Shown piece after piece: positions 44,450 through 56,483 of a DNA stretch of 64,000 bases. The position numbers were made by a program, and so were the translations under genes. The notes beneath the pieces were generated by a model that was given only the letters and a program-made list of their open reading frames with translations, did no database searches and was not told the DNA's origin. Every line of letters begins with the position of its first letter. The stretch's first letter is position 1. The stretch lies in contig AZKM01000001.1 in assembly GCA_000510425.1 (NCBI GenBank), positions 28,667 through 92,666 of the forward strand. The letters run 5' to 3'. This DNA comes from Eubacterium nodatum ATCC 33099 (GTDB taxonomy: Bacteria; Bacillota; Clostridia; Peptostreptococcales; Anaerovoracaceae).

Positions 44450-44805
44450 TCCTCCCCGTTATATACGATACCTGAGGTCTTAGTTTCCCAAACTTCAATT
44501 TCGTAAAGCCTTGAATTATCGGTTTTTACTTTAGGCTCCAACTTATCCCAGATGTACACAGCAATATTTTCTGCTGTGGGCTGCTTTATAAAATCATTAA
44601 TATAATGATGGTCGAAGTCCTCTAAAATTTCTTTTTTTACCAAATTCTTCAGGTCAACAAAATCATAGACCATATCTTCATGGTCACGAGTGCCCTTTAG
44701 TTTAACTACGAGTTTGTATGTATGCCCATGCAACCTCTCACACTTTCCGTGATAGTTTATAAGATTATGGGCTGCATCAAATTCAAATTCTTTTATTAAA
44801 ATCAT
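44446..44805 (-). CDS. 6-pyruvoyl-tetrahydropterin synthase family protein, PTPS-I/III type
   Basis: This 119-residue enzyme has zinc ligands in FDAAHNL and LHGHTY and a complete T-fold. The motif just before the zinc site is CERLHGH, that is CExxHGH. PTPS-I (QueD) has Cys and PTPS-III has Glu in this region; proteins with both were shown to serve queuosine and folate synthesis. The operon holds folE2, folP and folK but no folB, so this gene probably supplies hydroxymethyl-dihydropterin directly, bypassing FolB. A QueD-only role is less likely because no other queuosine genes are present. It is the first gene of the operon; GGAG precedes the ATG. Confidence 0.88.
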   Translation of the reverse strand: MILIKEFEFDAAHNLINYHGKCERLHGHTYKLVVKLKGTRDHEDMVYDFVDLKNLVKKEILEDFDHHYINDFIKQPTAENIAVYIWDKLEPKVKTDNSRLYEIEVWETKTSGIVYNGEE

Positions 44806-44910
44806 ATTTTATCTCCGTTAATCTGATTGTGGGTTTCATTCTATCATAGGAAAGTGACAATATCAAAGAGAAATTAAAGCCCCATGAAATTATGTGAAAC
44901 CAAAGCTTCA

Positions 44911-44939
44911 GGGAGTTAGAATTTTACCTCTAACTCCCC
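44911..44939 (-). terminator. Hairpin after the V-ATPase operon
   Basis: GGGAGTTAGA and CTAACTCCC pair around a short loop about 50 bases past the V-ATPase subunit D stop and before the ptpS promoter region. The T-tail is weak on the minus strand. Confidence 0.55.
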
Positions 44940-44985
44940 TTATTATTCTCTCATCTTCATCAACATTATCTGACGAAAATTTTAT

Positions 44986-45681
44986 TTAGTTTGCTTTCAT
45001 AGCCCTTTCCATTGCGGCTTCATCCTTAGCTCTTTTATCTGCAATTGCCTCGGCAATCATCATATCCTTAACCTTCATCAGTCGGGTCTGGTTTCCACGC
45101 TCATTTTCATCAAGCTTCATCTGAATATACTTGATGGTAATCTGAAGTCGAGGGATTACAACATACTCAAGAGCATTTACCCTGCGTCTGGTTTTTTCAA
45201 GTTCTGCTGCCAGAAGAACCGTTTCCTTCTCTTTTCCCGCAAGCTCCAAAAGCACGGGAAATATCTCGGACAGCTCTGAAACAGAATTATCCAAATCCCC
45301 CGAAGTTCTTGCAAGTCCGTAAGGGAAAATATCTGAAGGATCTTCTGCCGTAGTCTTAAAACCAAAAATCGGAACTTCTACACTCATTATATTTCTGGTA
45401 TCCACCGACAGCTCAACACCTTGCTTAGGAAACATCAGGGATTCCTCCATAACCTCCCAGCTGGTAATTGCACTTGCCATGCTGAAGTTTCTGTAAACTC
45501 GTGCCAAATGGCTCTCCACCTTCTGTCGCAAAACTCCGTTTTCCTTTGCTACCGCAAGAAATTCCTTCATAAGCTCATCCCGCTTGTCCTTCAAAAGTTT
45601 ATGACCCCGAGTTGCTGTCTTGAGACGCTTTTTCAATGAAGTCAGCATCATCCTTGTGGGTTTGACATTCATCTTCTCCAT
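44986..45681 (-). CDS. atpD: V-type ATPase subunit D (central stalk)
   Basis: This 231-residue coiled-coil subunit is the rotor shaft that couples A3B3 catalysis to the membrane ring. N-terminal PTRMMLTSLKKRLKTATRGH and the C-terminal long helix with NALEYVVIPRLQ are typical (NtpD in Enterococcus hirae). It is the last gene of the operon, 21 bases after subunit B, with GGGAGG ahead of the ATG. Confidence 0.95.
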   Translation of the reverse strand: MEKMNVKPTRMMLTSLKKRLKTATRGHKLLKDKRDELMKEFLAVAKENGVLRQKVESHLARVYRNFSMASAITSWEVMEESLMFPKQGVELSVDTRNIMSVEVPIFGFKTTAEDPSDIFPYGLARTSGDLDNSVSELSEIFPVLLELAGKEKETVLLAAELEKTRRRVNALEYVVIPRLQITIKYIQMKLDENERGNQTRLMKVKDMMIAEAIADKRAKDEAAMERAMKAN

Positions 45682-45702
45682 AAGTTACCTCCCGGATATG
45701 CC

Positions 45703-47076
45703 TTACTGATCCATATATCTTTCAATCAAATCGTCACCGATTCTCTTAAGTTCGCTCTTTGGCAGCAGTTTCAGAAGCTCCCAGCCGATATTCAGAGTTT
45801 CTTCAATACTTCTGTCCCTGTCAAAGCCCTGAGATACATACCTGTTTTCAAACTCACGGCTGAATCTGGCGTACATGAGGTCAACCTCCGTCAGTGCAGC
45901 CTCTCCTAATATAGTCATCAGTTCCAGACAGCTTTTGCCACGAGAATATGCGGCAAATAACTGGTTCATAGTATCAGCATGATCCTCTCTGGTTTTCCCT
46001 TTTCCGATTCCCTTATCTTTAAGCCTTGATAAAGATGGGAGAACATCTATAGGTGGCTGTACCCCCTTCTTATCCAGTTCTCTGGATAAAATAATCTGTC
46101 CCTCTGTGATATATCCGGTAAGGTCGGGAATAGGATGAGTTATGTCATCCTCCGGCATAGTCAAAATCGGAATCATTGTGATTGAACCCTGACTGTCCTT
46201 CTTGCGGCCTGCTCTCTCATACATAGTTGCAAGGTCTGTGTATAGATATCCCGGATATCCTCGACGACCCGGAACTTCTTTCCTCGCAGCCGACACTTCA
46301 CGAAGAGCCTCTGCATAGTTTGTAATGTCTGTCAAAATCACAAGAACATGCATATTCAGATCAAATGCCAGATATTCAGCCGCAGTAAGTGCCATACGAG
46401 GTGTGGCAATACGCTCAACTGCCGGATCATTGGCAAGATTCATAAACATTACAGTTCTATCGATAGCTCCGGTTTTTCTAAAGTCCGAAGCGAAAAAATC
46501 GGCTTCCTCATAGGTTATACCGATGGCTGCAAAAACTACAGCAAAGTTCCCCGCATCATCGCCTAAAACCTTAGCCTGTCTCGCAATCTGAGCTGCCAGA
46601 TTTGCATGGGGCATACCACTTCCTGAGAAAATAGGCAATTTCTGCCCTCTTACAAGTGTATTTAGTCCATCAATAGCTGATACACCGGTCTGTATAAATT
46701 CAGCCGGGTAATCTCTTGCTGCAGGATTCATCGGAAGTCCGTTTATGTTAAGTTTTTTCTCCGGAATAATATCGGGACCACCGTCTTTAGGTCTTCCCAT
46801 TCCGTCAAATACTCGTCCCATAATTTCAGGGGAAACTGCAAGCTCTGTACCCTTTCCGCTGAATTTTACCGTACTTTCCTTCAGGTTAATACCGGCAGAG
46901 CTTTCAAAAAGCTGTACCGTAGCGTCTCCGCCGTTTATTTCCAAGACCTTGCAAAGTCTCTTTTCGCCGTCCGGCAAAACAATTTCTCCAAGTTCATCAT
47001 AAGTTACACCTTCAACATCCTGAACCATCATCAAAGGTCCTGCAACTTCTGATATTGTCTTATATTCCTTAATCAT
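45703..47076 (-). CDS. atpB: V-type ATPase subunit B (non-catalytic)
   Basis: This 457-residue subunit forms the A3B3 hexamer with subunit A. Family segments are [21 protein letters not shown], where the P-loop is degenerate as expected for subunit B, and [20 protein letters not shown]. It overlaps subunit A by eight bases. Confidence 0.96.
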   Translation of the reverse strand: MIKEYKTISEVAGPLMMVQDVEGVTYDELGEIVLPDGEKRLCKVLEINGGDATVQLFESSAGINLKESTVKFSGKGTELAVSPEIMGRVFDGMGRPKDGGPDIIPEKKLNINGLPMNPAARDYPAEFIQTGVSAIDGLNTLVRGQKLPIFSGSGMPHANLAAQIARQAKVLGDDAGNFAVVFAAIGITYEEADFFASDFRKTGAIDRTVMFMNLANDPAVERIATPRMALTAAEYLAFDLNMHVLVILTDITNYAEALREVSAARKEVPGRRGYPGYLYTDLATMYERAGRKKDSQGSITMIPILTMPEDDITHPIPDLTGYITEGQIILSRELDKKGVQPPIDVLPSLSRLKDKGIGKGKTREDHADTMNQLFAAYSRGKSCLELMTILGEAALTEVDLMYARFSREFENRYVSQGFDRDRSIEETLNIGWELLKLLPKSELKRIGDDLIERYMDQ

Positions 47077-48847
47077 CGTCCTCAGCCCCCTTACTGGTTA
47101 AGATTGAAATTTCCTTCTTCATTTCAGACAAAATTGACTCATAGGACTGGTCAATTCCATCTTCTTCAATGTACTTGAATCTGCCTATGCTTTCACGAAC
47201 CGCCATGGATGCGATACCACTGAAAACAGCTCCCTTCGACAACGCTTCTTTTGACAGCTCGTAATAATTTATGATAAGTTTCAAAAGCTTAAACTGCTTA
47301 TTCATCGATGCATAGGTGTCAATATCGTGGAAAGCGTTCTGATGCAGATAGTCCTCACGGATAGCCTTACAAGCCTCAAGTTTGATTCTGTCATCAAAGG
47401 ATAATGCGTCTACACCGACCAACTGAACGATTTCATTAAGCTCCGCCTCCTCCTGCAAAAGCCTAAGTGCCTTATTTCTAAGTGCCGGAAAATCTTTATC
47501 GACATTTTTTGTATACCATTCATTTAGTCTTTCCACGTATAAAGAGTAGCTGGACAGCCAGTTAATTGCAGGGAAGTGCCTTGCATGGGCAAGTGAGGCA
47601 TCAAGTGCCCAGAACACCTTTACAATTCTGAGAGTTGCCTGAGAAACCGGCTCAGATATGTCACCGCCGGGAGGGGATACTGCCCCTATTGCAGAAAGTG
47701 CACCCGGTCTGCCTTCTTTACCCAAAGAAATCACATTCCCCGCTCTTTCGTAGAACTGTGCCAAGCGAGATGCAAGATAAGCAGGATATCCCTCTTCTCC
47801 CGGCATTTCTTCAAGACGACCCGACATTTCACGAAGTGCCTCTGCCCATCTGGAAGTGGAATCCGCCATAAGGGCTACGGAATATCCCATATCTCTGAAA
47901 TATTCAGCAATGGTAATACCTGTATAGATAGACGCCTCACGAGCTGCCACAGGCATATCGGATGTATTTGCAATCAGAACAGTTCTCTTCATTAAAGTTT
48001 CTCCGCTTCTCGGGTCCTTCAAATCCGGAAACTCACGAAGTACATCTGTCATCTCGTTTCCTCGTTCACCGCATCCGATATATACCACAATGTCTGCATC
48101 TGCCCATTTTGCCAGCTGATGCTGTACAACCGTTTTTCCGGAACCGAAAGGTCCCGGAACTGCGGCAACTCCACCTTTTGCAATAGGAAACATGGTATCT
48201 ATTACACGCTGCCCCGTAATCAAAGGTGTATCAGGTACAAGCTTTTCCTTATACGGTCTTCCAACACGCACCGGCCATTTCTGCATCATTGAAAGTTCTT
48301 TGATATTTCCCTCTCTATCTTCAATGGTGCAGACTGTTTCCTCGACAGTAGAGTCTCCTTTTTCAATACTCTTTATTGTTCCGGAAACCCTATGAGGAAC
48401 CATGATTTTCTGTTCCACAACTGCTGTTTCCTTTACTGTTCCGATTATATCACCGGTTTGAACTTCGTCTCCCACTTTAACAGTCGGAACAAATGTCCAT
48501 TTCTTTTCTCTGTCTAAAGCAGGAACCTGAATACCCCTTTGTATATTCGACCCCTGCTGCTGATACATGATTTCAAGAGGTCTTTGAATTCCGTCGTATA
48601 TACTTTCAATAAGACCCGGACCAAGCTCAACAGACAACTGCGCACCTGTTGACACTACCGGAGCCCCCGGTCCAATACCTGCGGTTTCCTCATACACCTG
48701 AATAGAAGCCCTGTCGCCTCTCATTTCAATAATTTCTCCAATTAAGCCTAAATCTCCAACGCGTACTACGTCAAACATGTCGGCGTTTTCCATGCCGGCT
48801 GCTACAACCAGCGGACCTGACACCTTTACAATCGTTCCCTGACTCAT
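47069..48847 (-). CDS. atpA: V-type ATPase subunit A (catalytic)
   Basis: This 592-residue catalytic subunit has Walker [14 protein letters not shown] (about residues 231-243), the catalytic GERGNEMTD segment, and the extended non-homologous region of V/A-type A subunits. Its start codon overlaps the subunit F stop (TAATG). Confidence 0.97.
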   Translation of the reverse strand: MSQGTIVKVSGPLVVAAGMENADMFDVVRVGDLGLIGEIIEMRGDRASIQVYEETAGIGPGAPVVSTGAQLSVELGPGLIESIYDGIQRPLEIMYQQQGSNIQRGIQVPALDREKKWTFVPTVKVGDEVQTGDIIGTVKETAVVEQKIMVPHRVSGTIKSIEKGDSTVEETVCTIEDREGNIKELSMMQKWPVRVGRPYKEKLVPDTPLITGQRVIDTMFPIAKGGVAAVPGPFGSGKTVVQHQLAKWADADIVVYIGCGERGNEMTDVLREFPDLKDPRSGETLMKRTVLIANTSDMPVAAREASIYTGITIAEYFRDMGYSVALMADSTSRWAEALREMSGRLEEMPGEEGYPAYLASRLAQFYERAGNVISLGKEGRPGALSAIGAVSPPGGDISEPVSQATLRIVKVFWALDASLAHARHFPAINWLSSYSLYVERLNEWYTKNVDKDFPALRNKALRLLQEEAELNEIVQLVGVDALSFDDRIKLEACKAIREDYLHQNAFHDIDTYASMNKQFKLLKLIINYYELSKEALSKGAVFSGIASMAVRESIGRFKYIEEDGIDQSYESILSEMKKEISILTSKGAEDDD

Positions 48848-49170
48848 TATTTATCACCTCCGAATAGTATATCTGCACCTACTGCCCTTTCCACTGCTTT
48901 CTTGACATTAATAAGACCTGACCCCGAAGGACCGTCTTTGTTTGGGATAGGGATAATGGCAGGCAACTTACTATCCTTGTACTTATCAATTTCCTTTTCC
49001 AGCTGTACTGCCAAATCCTCCGTAATGTAGATTATGGCATACTCACCCTCTGCCCACTGTCTTAAAGTCTTCTTCGCATCCTGAACTTCAACCGTGGGAT
49101 AAATATCAAGACCTACACTTTTGAAACCCAGCACAGAATCTCGATCTCCGATTACTCCGATTTTATACAT
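48847..49170 (-). CDS. atpF: V-type ATPase subunit F
   Basis: This 107-residue protein matches subunit F (NtpG), a central-stalk component bound to subunit [21 protein letters not shown] at the N-terminus and [10 protein letters not shown] in the middle. It overlaps subunit C by eight bases and subunit A by one. Confidence 0.92.
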   Translation of the reverse strand: MYKIGVIGDRDSVLGFKSVGLDIYPTVEVQDAKKTLRQWAEGEYAIIYITEDLAVQLEKEIDKYKDSKLPAIIPIPNKDGPSGSGLINVKKAVERAVGADILFGGDK

Positions 49171-50170
49171 ATGGTTCCCTCAGTCTTTCTGCAATTTTCT
49201 CTGGAGCCTGACCTGCAAGCATTCCCATGAGAACAATTCTTATATTATCGATTTCAACTTCCTTGCCAATCCAGTAACCTGCAATTGGAACTACCCCAAA
49301 GGATAAATATTTTGCCCTTTTGTTATACTCCATCAGGGCATCCTCCAGCATCTTTTCAAAAAGGGTGAAGTTCTTCTTTTCCTTTATTTCTGCTCCGCCT
49401 TCGCTCATGACCTTGTTTAATCCATATGGTGTAAGTTTATCTGCGAGCTGAGCGTAAGTATCTTCCCAGCTGTCTATATAGAAGTTCTCACCTATATTTC
49501 CTCCATCAAGGTAAACACTTTTAAAGAAGGACCATGCCTTTCCCATTTCCTTGAGCCTTACGAACATCTTAAGATTCAAAAGATCAATCTGAAGCTTTAC
49601 AAAACCTATTAAAAATTCCTCTTCCGTAGCTTCGGCTGCTTCCAGCATATCTTTATAGCATGCCTTGTCCATAATCAAATCTATCTGCTGAGGATCCCTG
49701 CTCCTACTGTACAAATCCAGTGCTTCAATAACGGCATGTTTCATATTAGACGGCATAAAATCATAATTTCTGTCCCTAATCATCGCCATAATCCTTCTCT
49801 GGTCAATATCTCCTGTGGTCATCAGCAGGTTCTCATCCGGCATCATTCCCAGAATTTCAGATTTAAGACACACCTTAACATTGTGATAGTCGTATGGATA
49901 CAGATATAAAGCAAGCTCTTTTCTTTCCGGCAGCGTGTCATAAATCATTCGGAAAAGTTTATTCTGCTCCTTACGGATAAAGGTTTCGATGTCAAGTGCC
50001 CTTACCTCCGGAGAATCTCCGTAGCCGAAATCCTTGAGCACAGCCTCTGCACTTTCAAAATCCTGGCAGTTTGCAAGCCTTACAAGATCTCTTTTAGTCA
50101 TAAGATTTTTCATATAACTGCAAATATATGCGTCGGCAAAGATATAATCATTTTCATTTCTTAATGCCAT
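49163..50170 (-). CDS. atpC: V-type ATPase subunit C (NtpC-like)
   Basis: This 335-residue subunit sits between the proteolipid ring and the central stalk. It shows the helical repeats of the AC39/NtpC family, with the N-terminal region YICSYMKNLMTKRDLVRLA and the C-terminal GYWIGKEVEIDNIRIVL. It lies 11 bases after subunit E. Confidence 0.9.
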   Translation of the reverse strand: MALRNENDYIFADAYICSYMKNLMTKRDLVRLANCQDFESAEAVLKDFGYGDSPEVRALDIETFIRKEQNKLFRMIYDTLPERKELALYLYPYDYHNVKVCLKSEILGMMPDENLLMTTGDIDQRRIMAMIRDRNYDFMPSNMKHAVIEALDLYSRSRDPQQIDLIMDKACYKDMLEAAEATEEEFLIGFVKLQIDLLNLKMFVRLKEMGKAWSFFKSVYLDGGNIGENFYIDSWEDTYAQLADKLTPYGLNKVMSEGGAEIKEKKNFTLFEKMLEDALMEYNKRAKYLSFGVVPIAGYWIGKEVEIDNIRIVLMGMLAGQAPEKIAERLREPYV

Positions 50171-50181
50171 GTAAAATCTCC

Positions 50182-50766
50182 CTAATCATCAAAAAGTATA
50201 GCTGCAACTTCTGCTGCCAAATCGCTGTATTTCTCGTCAATAACAGTTTCAACGCTTCCGTTCATATACACGGAACCACTCTTGATCAAAAGACCTCCCT
50301 TAATTTTTGAAATATTCCCGGAAAGTTTAAAATCTCCATTTCCAATTTCCTCATTAAGTCTTTTCACAAGGTTTTCACCTATGGAATTTAAATCCTTCTC
50401 ATTCAAAATTACTTCTCCGGATCTGCAATTTCCATCTTTTACAGTATCAACAAGAAATTTTATGTATTTGTCTTCATCCATGGAAACAATTTTCTCCACA
50501 GCCTTGTCAAAACAGGTCTTAATATATTTTTGCTTCTGTTCCAGAACCAGTTTTCTGCCGTCAATATCAGCTACCGAAGTTCCTCTTTCCAAAATATTTT
50601 TCTTTTCTGTCTTGGAATCCTTTTCTGCAGCCTCAACAATTTCTTTTCCGCGAGCTTTTGCTTCTTCTAAAATGGTTTCACATTTTTTCTCAGCTTCACT
50701 TATAGTATTTTCGGCAATATTTTCGGCTTCAAACAAAATTCTGGATGTAATTTTTTCTACGCCCAT
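50182..50766 (-). CDS. atpE: V-type ATPase subunit E (peripheral stalk)
   Basis: This 194-residue subunit has an N-terminal coiled coil (about residues 10-70, rich in Glu, Lys and Ala) and a globular C-terminal half, as in NtpE. The start at 50766 (MGVEKITSR) follows AGGAAG; a GTG three codons upstream is less likely. It pairs with the short G/H-type subunit encoded at the head of the operon to make the stator. Confidence 0.88.
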   Translation of the reverse strand: MGVEKITSRILFEAENIAENTISEAEKKCETILEEAKARGKEIVEAAEKDSKTEKKNILERGTSVADIDGRKLVLEQKQKYIKTCFDKAVEKIVSMDEDKYIKFLVDTVKDGNCRSGEVILNEKDLNSIGENLVKRLNEEIGNGDFKLSGNISKIKGGLLIKSGSVYMNGSVETVIDEKYSDLAAEVAAILFDD

Positions 50767-50783
50767 TGTATACACTTCCTAAA

Positions 50784-53231
<2,448 letters not shown>

Positions 53232-53245
<14 letters not shown>

Positions 53246-53558
53246 AGATATTCACTATCCTTTCTGTTATCAGACCAACAGCCTTGTCTTCGTTAGCCTT
53301 TGCCTTTTCAATTAGCCCCTGCGCTTCTTTTTTTGACATCTCCATCGAAGCATCATATTTTCGTTGAGATTCTTCCTGTCCGATATCAGTTTCAGAATCA
53401 AGAATGTCCTTTGCCTTAGTTTCGGCAGCTTCAATGATTTTCACAGCCTCCGCTTCAGCATCTTCTATTTTCTTTCTTGCATCTGCCTTGGACTGCTTCT
53501 TAATTTCATCGGCTTTATCTTCACATTTCCTGATTTCTGCCAGTTCTTCAACGAACAT
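53232..53558 (-). CDS. atpH: V-type ATPase small stalk subunit G/H (NtpF-like)
   Basis: This 108-residue coiled-coil protein is rich in Ala, Glu and Lys and forms the peripheral stalk with subunit E. The start at 53558 (MFVEELAEIRK) follows a perfect GGAGGTG; the frame is open ten codons further. It is the first gene of the operon in the order known from Enterococcus hirae (F-I-K-E-C-G-A-B-D). A TATAAT box lies about 30 bases upstream. Confidence 0.85.
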
Positions 53559-53589
53559 ATACTTCACCTCCTTTTTTTCCCTATTCACT

Positions 53590-53595
53590 ATTATA
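53590..53595 (-). promoter_or_regulatory. -10 box of the V-ATPase operon
   Basis: TATAAT on the minus strand within GGGTATAATAG; the -35 region is weak. It would give a leader of about 25 bases before the first subunit gene. Confidence 0.55.
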
Positions 53596-53705
53596 CCCTC
53601 TTTGAAAACAAATTAACAGAATTTTTTGCTACAAATCATTAAGTATACAATACACATCTTTAAAATGACCACTTGCCGTACCGTACTATTCTTTATAATT
53701 TCCCC

Positions 53706-53734
53706 TTTTCAAAGGCTCATTTAAGCGCTATAAT
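53706..53734 (+). promoter_or_regulatory. Promoter of the thiMED transcript
   Basis: TTTTCA (53706-53711) and a perfect TATAAT (53729-53734) are 17 bases apart, about 60 bases before the TPP riboswitch. Confidence 0.6.
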
Positions 53735-53795
53735 CATCTATATACAAGATGTTTATTCAGTAAGTTCGTATGAGCGTCTGAGTATATATTAAACA

Positions 53796-53880
53796 GTTGG
53801 GGAGCTTGCACGCAGGCTGAGAGTAAGCATACGCTTTGACCCATAACCTGATTTGGATAATGCCAACGGAGGGAACCTAT
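53796..53880 (+). promoter_or_regulatory. TPP (THI-box) riboswitch
   Basis: The conserved core is present: GGGGAGC near 53799, the CTGAGAG motif (53817-53823), then GACCC, ACCTGATTTGGATAATGCC and the closing GGAGGGAA. It senses thiamine pyrophosphate and acts through the terminator just downstream. Confidence 0.96.
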
Positions 53881-53888
53881 AGTTTTTT

Positions 53889-53923
53889 ACTGTGTTGCTG
53901 CCATTGGCATGACACAGTTTTTT
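53889..53923 (+). terminator. Attenuator of the TPP riboswitch
   Basis: ACTGTGT pairs with ACACAGT around a loop containing GCTGCCATTGGCATG, followed by a T-run. It lies 17 bases before the thiM start, so TPP binding would stop transcription ahead of thiM. Confidence 0.88.
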
Positions 53924-53939
53924 ATTGAATGGAGGCATT

Positions 53940-54761
53940 ATGTTTAAAGAACAGTTTGACAATCTTAGAAAAAAGGGTGCTTTAGTACACAATATAACAA
54001 ATTATGTTACAGTCAATGATGTCGCCAACATGATTTTAGCATGTGGTGCAAGTCCTATAATGAGCGATGATATTGAAGATGTGGCAGATATAACCTCAAT
54101 TTGCGGAGGTCTCAATATAAACATAGGGACTTTGAATCAAAGAACCATCTCTTCTATGTTTGCCGCAGGAAAAAAATCAAACGAACTGGGACATAAGGTT
54201 TTGCTGGATCCGGTGGGTGCCGGTGCGAGTTCACTGAGAACCTCCACTGCAAAGAAACTTCTTGAGGATATTAAATTTGATGTAATCAGAGGAAATATAT
54301 CGGAAATTAAAACTCTGGCAACGGGCAGCGAAACAACACAAGGTGTAGATGCCAATGTAGAGGACTATATAACAGAGGAAAACCTTGCAAGTGCGGTAAA
54401 TTTTGTGAAAACCTTTTCAAAAGCGACAGGCAGCATAGTAGCCATAACCGGTGCCATCGACCTTGTGTCTGACATGAACAGATGCTTTGTGATCAGAAAC
54501 GGCCGTATGGAAATGAGCAAAATAACAGGAACCGGATGTCAACTTTCCGGTCTTATGACTGCATTCTTAATTGCAAATCCCAAGACTCCCCTGGAAGCTG
54601 CCGCAGCATCTGTATGTGTAATGGGTCTGGCAGGTGAGATCGGATATGCCAATATGCAGAAAGGCGATGGCAACTCGACATACAGAAACAGAATTATTGA
54701 TGCCGTATATAACATGGATGGAGATATTTTAGAAAATGGTGCAAAATATGAAATTATGTAA
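53940..54761 (+). CDS. thiM: Hydroxyethylthiazole kinase
   Basis: This 273-residue ribokinase-fold enzyme phosphorylates hydroxyethylthiazole for thiamine salvage. The motifs VHNITNYVTVNDVANMILA, DPVGAGAS and ITGTGCQLSG (with the catalytic Cys region) are clear. The ATG at 53940 follows GGAGG; an in-frame TTG at 53925 is rejected because it overlaps the attenuator. It is the first gene of thiM-thiE-thiD, a salvage set; thiC and thiG are absent from the window. Confidence 0.96.
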   Translation: MFKEQFDNLRKKGALVHNITNYVTVNDVANMILACGASPIMSDDIEDVADITSICGGLNINIGTLNQRTISSMFAAGKKSNELGHKVLLDPVGAGASSLRTSTAKKLLEDIKFDVIRGNISEIKTLATGSETTQGVDANVEDYITEENLASAVNFVKTFSKATGSIVAITGAIDLVSDMNRCFVIRNGRMEMSKITGTGCQLSGLMTAFLIANPKTPLEAAAASVCVMGLAGEIGYANMQKGDGNSTYRNRIIDAVYNMDGDILENGAKYEIM

Positions 54762-55392
54762 TAAAAATCTTCTGCTATATGCAGTTACCGACAGACATTG
54801 GACCGGCAAACATTCCCTTACGGAGCAAATAGAATCGGCATTAAAAGGTGGAATCACCTTCCTTCAGCTCCGTGAAAAGAACCTATGTTATGTAGATTTT
54901 CTTACAGAAGCGATTCAGGTAAAAAAATTGTGTGATAAATACCAAGTCCCCATGGTTATAAATGATGAAGTTTCCATTGCAGCAGAAATCGATGCAGACG
55001 GTGTCCATGTCGGTCAAGAAGATATGAATCCGACAAAGGTCAGAGAAATAATAGGTGATGAAAAAATTCTGGGTGTTTCCGTCTCAACTGTGGACCAAGC
55101 ACTTAAGGCGGAATCCGCAGGTGCTGATTATCTGGGAGTTGGTGCAGTGTTTCCTACAGGCTCAAAAGACGATGCGAAGGATGTAAGTCACAAAACCTTG
55201 AAAGAAATTTGTGATGCCGTAAAAATTCCTGTCGTTGCCATAGGCGGAATCACAATAAACAATGTGATGGAGCTTTCCAGCAGCGGAATATGCGGTATTG
55301 CAGTAATCAGTGCTATTTTTGCACAAGCAGATATTGAACATGCCACTAAAAAATTAAAGGCTGCCACCGTCAAAACGGTCAGACACCAATAG
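54736..55392 (+). CDS. thiE: Thiamine-phosphate synthase
   Basis: This 218-residue TIM-barrel enzyme joins HMP pyrophosphate and thiazole phosphate. TFLQLREKNL, VHVGQEDM and YLGVGAVFPTGSKDDA are family signatures. The start at 54736 overlaps thiM by 26 bases with GGAGA 12 bases ahead; the ATG at 54748 (MKLCNKNLLLYAVTDR) is an alternative. Confidence 0.95.
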   Translation: MVQNMKLCNKNLLLYAVTDRHWTGKHSLTEQIESALKGGITFLQLREKNLCYVDFLTEAIQVKKLCDKYQVPMVINDEVSIAAEIDADGVHVGQEDMNPTKVREIIGDEKILGVSVSTVDQALKAESAGADYLGVGAVFPTGSKDDAKDVSHKTLKEICDAVKIPVVAIGGITINNVMELSSSGICGIAVISAIFAQADIEHATKKLKAATVKTVRHQ

Positions 55393-55513
55393 CAAGGCAT
55401 AGGCGGTAAATCACCGAGCACAGGCATTTTTCATACTCCGCACCTGCTTTATACCTGTCTCATAACTTTATCACCTAGGAGCTTTTAAAATATAATTTAA
55501 GGAGATTCATATA

Positions 55514-56311
55514 ATGAAAAAGAAAATAGCCTTAACCATTGCCGGAAGCGATTCCGGCGGAGGTGCAGGGATTCAGGCAGATATAAAAACCATGACGGTA
55601 AACGGAGTATTTGCTGCCGGTGTAATCACCGCATTGACAGCACAGAATACTTTAGGAATAACGGCTGTCATGGAAGTAAGCCCTGATTTTTTAGCAAAAG
55701 AGCTTGATGCCGTTTTGGAGGATTTGCCACCGAATGCAGTTAAAATCGGTATGGTCCCCTCTAATAAACTAATTGATGTAATAGCAGAAAAACTTTCATA
55801 TTATGATGCCGAAAATATAGTTTTAGATCCTGTAATGGTTTCAACCGGCGGAGCTAAACTTATTTCAGATGAAGCTGTTCATAATCTGTGCGAAAAACTT
55901 ATTCCGATGTCAAGTATAATTACCCCTAACATACCGGAAGCCTCGGTTCTTTCCGAAATGAAGATTTACTCACCCCAAGATATGGAAAATGCGGCAACTT
56001 TAATCTACGAAAAATACGGTGTGACAATTTTATTAAAGGGCGGTCACGGCTTAAACGATGCCAATGACCTTTTTTTCGACGGAAAGGAAATAACCTGGTT
56101 CAAAGGGAAAAGAATAAATAATCCAAATACCCACGGAACAGGCTGTACCCTGTCAAGTGCCATAGCATCCAATCTTGCAAAGGGTTTGGATTTAAAAACA
56201 TCTATTAAAAACAGTAAAGATTATATATCCGGAGCTCTCAGTGCAATGCTTGATTTAGGCAAAGGGTCAGGTCCTATGGACCACGCTTTTAAGATAAATG
56301 ATAAGTTTTAA
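55514..56311 (+). CDS. thiD: Hydroxymethylpyrimidine (phosphate) kinase
   Basis: This 265-residue kinase makes HMP pyrophosphate. ALTIAGSDSGGGAGIQADIK at the N-terminus and NTHGTGCTLSSAIA near the C-terminus are diagnostic. AAGGAG precedes the ATG. The 121-base gap after thiE contains a weak hairpin but no clear terminator, so the gene is probably on the riboswitch-controlled transcript. Confidence 0.96.
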   Translation: MKKKIALTIAGSDSGGGAGIQADIKTMTVNGVFAAGVITALTAQNTLGITAVMEVSPDFLAKELDAVLEDLPPNAVKIGMVPSNKLIDVIAEKLSYYDAENIVLDPVMVSTGGAKLISDEAVHNLCEKLIPMSSIITPNIPEASVLSEMKIYSPQDMENAATLIYEKYGVTILLKGGHGLNDANDLFFDGKEITWFKGKRINNPNTHGTGCTLSSAIASNLAKGLDLKTSIKNSKDYISGALSAMLDLGKGSGPMDHAFKINDKF

Positions 56312-56371
56312 TTTCTTATCATTTGTTTAATTGACAAACACATAAATTAAAGGAACATCTGAGCATTTAAA

Positions 56372-56400
56372 ATGGAGTTGAGAACTAATCCCAACTCCAC
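56372..56400. terminator. Terminator between thiD and the convergent secreted-protein gene
   Basis: TGGAGTTG and CAACTCCA form an eight-base stem; TTTTAAAT follows on the minus strand and TTAATTTT on the plus strand. It may serve both converging genes. Confidence 0.6.
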
Positions 56401-56483
56401 GGTTAATTTTCTTCAGCAGTGCTATTTTGCAATAAACCTACACTTTGTCAACATGACAAACTGCATTTTTGTTCGGCAAATTT

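Noticed and set aside
53925..53939. TTG at 53925 as the thiM start
   Set aside because: It overlaps the riboswitch attenuator and lacks a ribosome site, while the ATG at 53940 follows GGAGG.
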